Source of the DNA: Algoriphagus aestuariicola
GTDB lineage: Bacteria; Bacteroidota; Bacteroidia; Cytophagales; Cyclobacteriaceae
Assembly (NCBI RefSeq): GCF_017254835.1
Contig: NZ_JAFKCW010000003.1
Span: 558,001 to 622,000, forward strand
DNA length: 64,000 nt
Direction of reading: 5' to 3'
Shown here: piece after piece, positions 61,908 through 64,000 of the stretch
Position numbering within the stretch: position 1 is the stretch's first letter
How the letters are laid out: each line of letters opens with the position of its first letter
Position numbers and translations under genes: made by a program
Notes under the pieces: model-generated
Told to the model about the DNA's origin: nothing
Seen by the model: only the letters and a program-made list of their open reading frames with translations
Databases searched by the model: none

Positions 61908-62816
61908 ATGACAGGAGCAATCATCGCCACGTGCTGTCTTTTTTTGGGCCTCATCTTTCAGAAAATTCCCGGCTTCCCCGTCGAAAAACTGAGCACCTGG
62001 GTACAAGCCTACCTGATCAAAATCGTCCTGCCAGCCTTGGCTCTTCTCTATATTCCCGAGATCAAGCCCACTTGGGGACTGCTGATCCCGATTTCCTCAG
62101 CCTGGTTGACCTTTCTCTTATCCTGGCTGATTTTCGGATTGCTCGGCAAAAAATTCAACTGGGGAAAAAACACCACCGGCTGCCTTATCATTGTCTCGGG
62201 ATTGGCGAATACGTCTTTCCTTGGATTTCCCGTGATTGAGGGTCTCTATGGAAAAGAAGGCCTGCCCACGGCTTTGTTGATCGACCAGGGAGGGTCGTTT
62301 CTGATCGTCTCTTCACTTTCCATTTTGGTAGGCTCGCTTTACGGCAACCACAGTGAAAGCCTCAGCAAAGTGCCGATGAAGATCCTCAAATTCCCCCCAT
62401 TTGGTTTTTTGGTAGGCTCGCTGATCATGAGCTTATTTCAGCTCAAAACTCCAGAATTTCTCATTCCCGTATTGCAGCTAGTCGGAAAGACCATGCCGCC
62501 CATGGCATTGCTAGCTATAGGATTGAAGTTTTCGGTCGACATGGACTCGCTGGCTTCGAGATTTTTTTGGTATGGACTGGCCTACCGTCTGATCCTCGCT
62601 CCAGCCTTGGTATGGATGATCTATCGAAACTGGCTCCCCACAGACTCACTGGATCTGAAAGTGACCGTGCTGGAAAGCGGCATGGCTCCGATGATTACCG
62701 GCTCCATCGTGGCGATGCAATTTGGACTCCAACCAAAGCTGGCTTCGCTGCTCTCCGGCTTGGGGATGCCGATCTCCGCGGGGAGCTTGGTAGTGTGGTA
62801 CTACCTGCTGGGCTGA
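61908..62816 (+). CDS. AEC family (auxin efflux carrier-type) transporter
   Basis: The 302-residue inner membrane protein has ten hydrophobic segments in two sets of five, with the family-type GLANTSFLGFPVIEGLYG near the middle of the first set and a second half around MPPMALLAIGLKFSVD. Family members carry dicarboxylates, malate/malonate or other small acids in bacteria; the substrate is not clear here. Its TGA stop lies immediately beside the stop of the convergent inositol monophosphatase gene, and both stops are contained in the palindrome TGATCA. Confidence 0.86.
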   Translation: MTGAIIATCCLFLGLIFQKIPGFPVEKLSTWVQAYLIKIVLPALALLYIPEIKPTWGLLIPISSAWLTFLLSWLIFGLLGKKFNWGKNTTGCLIIVSGLANTSFLGFPVIEGLYGKEGLPTALLIDQGGSFLIVSSLSILVGSLYGNHSESLSKVPMKILKFPPFGFLVGSLIMSLFQLKTPEFLIPVLQLVGKTMPPMALLAIGLKFSVDMDSLASRFFWYGLAYRLILAPALVWMIYRNWLPTDSLDLKVTVLESGMAPMITGSIVAMQFGLQPKLASLLSGLGMPISAGSLVVWYYLLG

Positions 62817-63620
62817 TCAGCGCCAAAATTCGTCCAGCACCGCCAGAAATTCTCCATGAATTTGGCCGTTGCTTGCGACGATCCTCCTGCCAAAGACAAA
62901 GTCATTTCCCCCCTCAAAATCGGTAACGGTCCCTCCAGCTTCCCGCACGATGAGTGCACCGGCGGCCACATCATAAGAGTTTAGGTTGTATTCAAAAAAA
63001 CCCTCAGTCCTCCCAGATGCGACATAGCACAGATCCACAGCCGCGGACCCCATCCTTCTCAGGCCGTGGGTTTTCTGCATCAGCGACTTCATCGAGTTAA
63101 GATAGCGGTCGATCAGCTCAAAGTTGTAATAGGGGAAGCCGGTAGAAATCAGGGAAGCCGACAGGTCGGGAGCCGCGCTTACGGTGATTTTGGTATCATT
63201 GCAAAACGCTCCGCCACCCTTCATCGCATAAAAGCATTCGTGGCGATTGACCTCATAAACTACGCCCAAAATAAGCTCTTCCCGCTCCATCAGAGCTATG
63301 CTGACTGCGAAAACGGGAATTCCATGAACAAAATTGGTAGTCCCGTCCAAGGGATCTATGACCCAGTTGTACACCTCGGCCTTCGTCGAATTGGTCCCTT
63401 CCTCGGTGATAAAGCCGGCTTCCGGAAAGACCTTGGAAAGGCGGTCTACGATTTGAATCTCGGCTTCCTTGTCCACATAGGAGACCAAATCGTTGAATCC
63501 TTTGTGTTCGATCTTTCGGACATCGAAATGCTGCCTCTCCTTACGGATAAACGCACCGACTTTTTTGGCGACCTGCTGAGTTTGCTCTAAGAGTGAATTG
63601 AGTTGTTCGTTGGAAAGCAT
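62817..63620 (-). CDS. Inositol-1-monophosphatase family protein
   Basis: This family hydrolyses inositol phosphates and related sugar phosphates with Mg2+. The 267-residue protein has the motifs FITEEGTN (metal Glu), WVIDPLDGTTNFVHGIP (core D-P-L-D-G-T), RRMGSAAVDLCYVASGRTEGF, and AGALIVREAGGTVTDFEGG with the last metal Asp. The length is standard. Substrates for Bacteroidota members are not settled; SuhB-like ribosome-assembly and NADP-phosphatase roles are alternatives. It lies between the AEC transporter and rsmI. Confidence 0.92.
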   Translation of the reverse strand: MLSNEQLNSLLEQTQQVAKKVGAFIRKERQHFDVRKIEHKGFNDLVSYVDKEAEIQIVDRLSKVFPEAGFITEEGTNSTKAEVYNWVIDPLDGTTNFVHGIPVFAVSIALMEREELILGVVYEVNRHECFYAMKGGGAFCNDTKITVSAAPDLSASLISTGFPYYNFELIDRYLNSMKSLMQKTHGLRRMGSAAVDLCYVASGRTEGFFEYNLNSYDVAAGALIVREAGGTVTDFEGGNDFVFGRRIVASNGQIHGEFLAVLDEFWR

Positions 63621-63703
63621 GAATTAGGTAAGGGTTAATTGGCAATTATAGAAAAAGTATGGAATATATATTCGGAAATTAGAGCTAGTCTGGCGGATGG
63701 AAC

Positions 63704-64000
63704 CTAGTCATCGGTGTTCCATTTTTCCCTTTTTGTTGCTTGCCTCTCCTCACGGGTCTCTCGCTTCTCTGGCTTGCCCGCCACCACCAAAACGATTTCG
63801 CCTTTCAGCGGATTGGTTTCGTAGTAGGCGATCAGCTCGGCTAGTGTGCCGCGCACGTTTTCCTCGTGCAACTTCGTCAACTCACGGGAGACACATGCTT
63901 GCCGGTCAGCGCCGAAACTTTCCGACAACTGCTCCAGGGTTTTGGTGAGTCTATGGGGTGATTCGTAGAAGATGATCGTGCGGCTCTCTTCCTCCAGTGC
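63704..64000 (-). CDS. rsmI: 16S rRNA (cytidine-1402-2'-O)-methyltransferase RsmI, C-terminal part
   Basis: The frame is open at the right edge, so only about 98 C-terminal residues are visible. The segment TIIFYESPHRLTKTLEQLSE, then CVSRELTKLHEENVRGTLAEL and KGEIVLVVAG, is diagnostic of the RsmI C-terminal half of the tetrapyrrole methylase-like fold. A short basic/acidic tail ends at TAG 63704-63706. RsmI methylates the 2'-O of C1402 of 16S rRNA in the decoding centre. The N-terminal SAM-binding half is outside the window. Confidence 0.92.
   Translation of the reverse strand, partial: ALEEESRTIIFYESPHRLTKTLEQLSESFGADRQACVSRELTKLHEENVRGTLAELIAYYETNPLKGEIVLVVAGKPEKRETREERQATKREKWNTDD

Noticed and set aside
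1-64000. CRISPR arrays, tRNA or rRNA genes, prophage or insertion sequences
   Set aside because: No regularly spaced repeats, T-loop-like tRNA patterns, transposase motifs or paired terminal repeats were found by reading both strands. A tRNAscan or ISfinder search would be the deciding test.

Overview
The window looks like chromosomal DNA of a Bacteroidota bacterium, most likely a Cytophagales member close to Algoriphagus or Cyclobacterium (family Cyclobacteriaceae). The reasons are two SusC/SusD pairs, a sulfatase-rich carbohydrate locus, a CrtI-type carotenoid desaturase, a lptB-recJ-prmA-tpiA housekeeping run, a Bacteroidota-type sugar transferase, and several promoter boxes of the Bacteroidota type (TAnnTTTG near -7). 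The placement is by recognition only; there is no rRNA or tRNA gene in the window to test it.

Layout. 1-6.2 kb: a minus-strand housekeeping operon (tpiA, prmA, small membrane protein, recJ, lptB, GH3-like acyl-adenylating enzyme, then a cut-off exported protein). 6.2-8.4 kb: divergent recX and an orphan CrtD/CrtI-type desaturase. 8.7-11.3 kb: an exported modular lipoprotein facing a lipoprotein subtilase, with a terminator between them. 11.9-38.9 kb: a large sulfatase-rich polysaccharide utilisation region. It holds a PhoD-like enzyme, two sulfatases, a TetR regulator, SusD/SusC pair 1, a five-gene minus-strand run (SSS symporter, Gfo/Idh/MocA oxidoreductase, iduronate-2-sulfatase-like sulfatase, beta-propeller glycosidase, L-fuconate dehydratase), a divergent fourth sulfatase, a universal stress protein and SusD/SusC pair 2. 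The L-fuconate dehydratase suggests that the substrate contains L-fucose; the four cysteine-type sulfatases suggest that it is sulfated. 39.4-46.4 kb: a 2H phosphoesterase, a second Usp, an exopolysaccharide sugar transferase, a methyltransferase, an MsbA-like ABC exporter and a SolA-like oxidase. 46.5-49.9 kb: a coiled-coil membrane protein, a sensor-like membrane gene broken by an in-frame stop, and a TPR protein. 49.9-64 kb: rbfA-lolE, a DUF6427-like membrane protein, a second lipoprotein subtilase, an AI-2E family transporter, a Tat-exported PhoX/DUF839 protein, the glyA-tatC-rpiB operon, two small conserved-looking proteins, an AEC transporter, an inositol monophosphatase and the 3' end of rsmI.

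How it fits together. In the central region the TonB-dependent SusC/SusD pairs would import oligosaccharides. The sulfatases and the beta-propeller glycosidase would trim them, the SSS symporter would bring sugars into the cytoplasm, and the Gfo/Idh/MocA oxidoreductase and L-fuconate dehydratase would oxidise and dehydrate the sugar acid. Known fucosidase and fucoidanase families are not recognisable here, so the beta-propeller enzyme and the PhoD-like protein are the least explained parts. No CRISPR array, prophage, insertion sequence, rRNA or tRNA was found.
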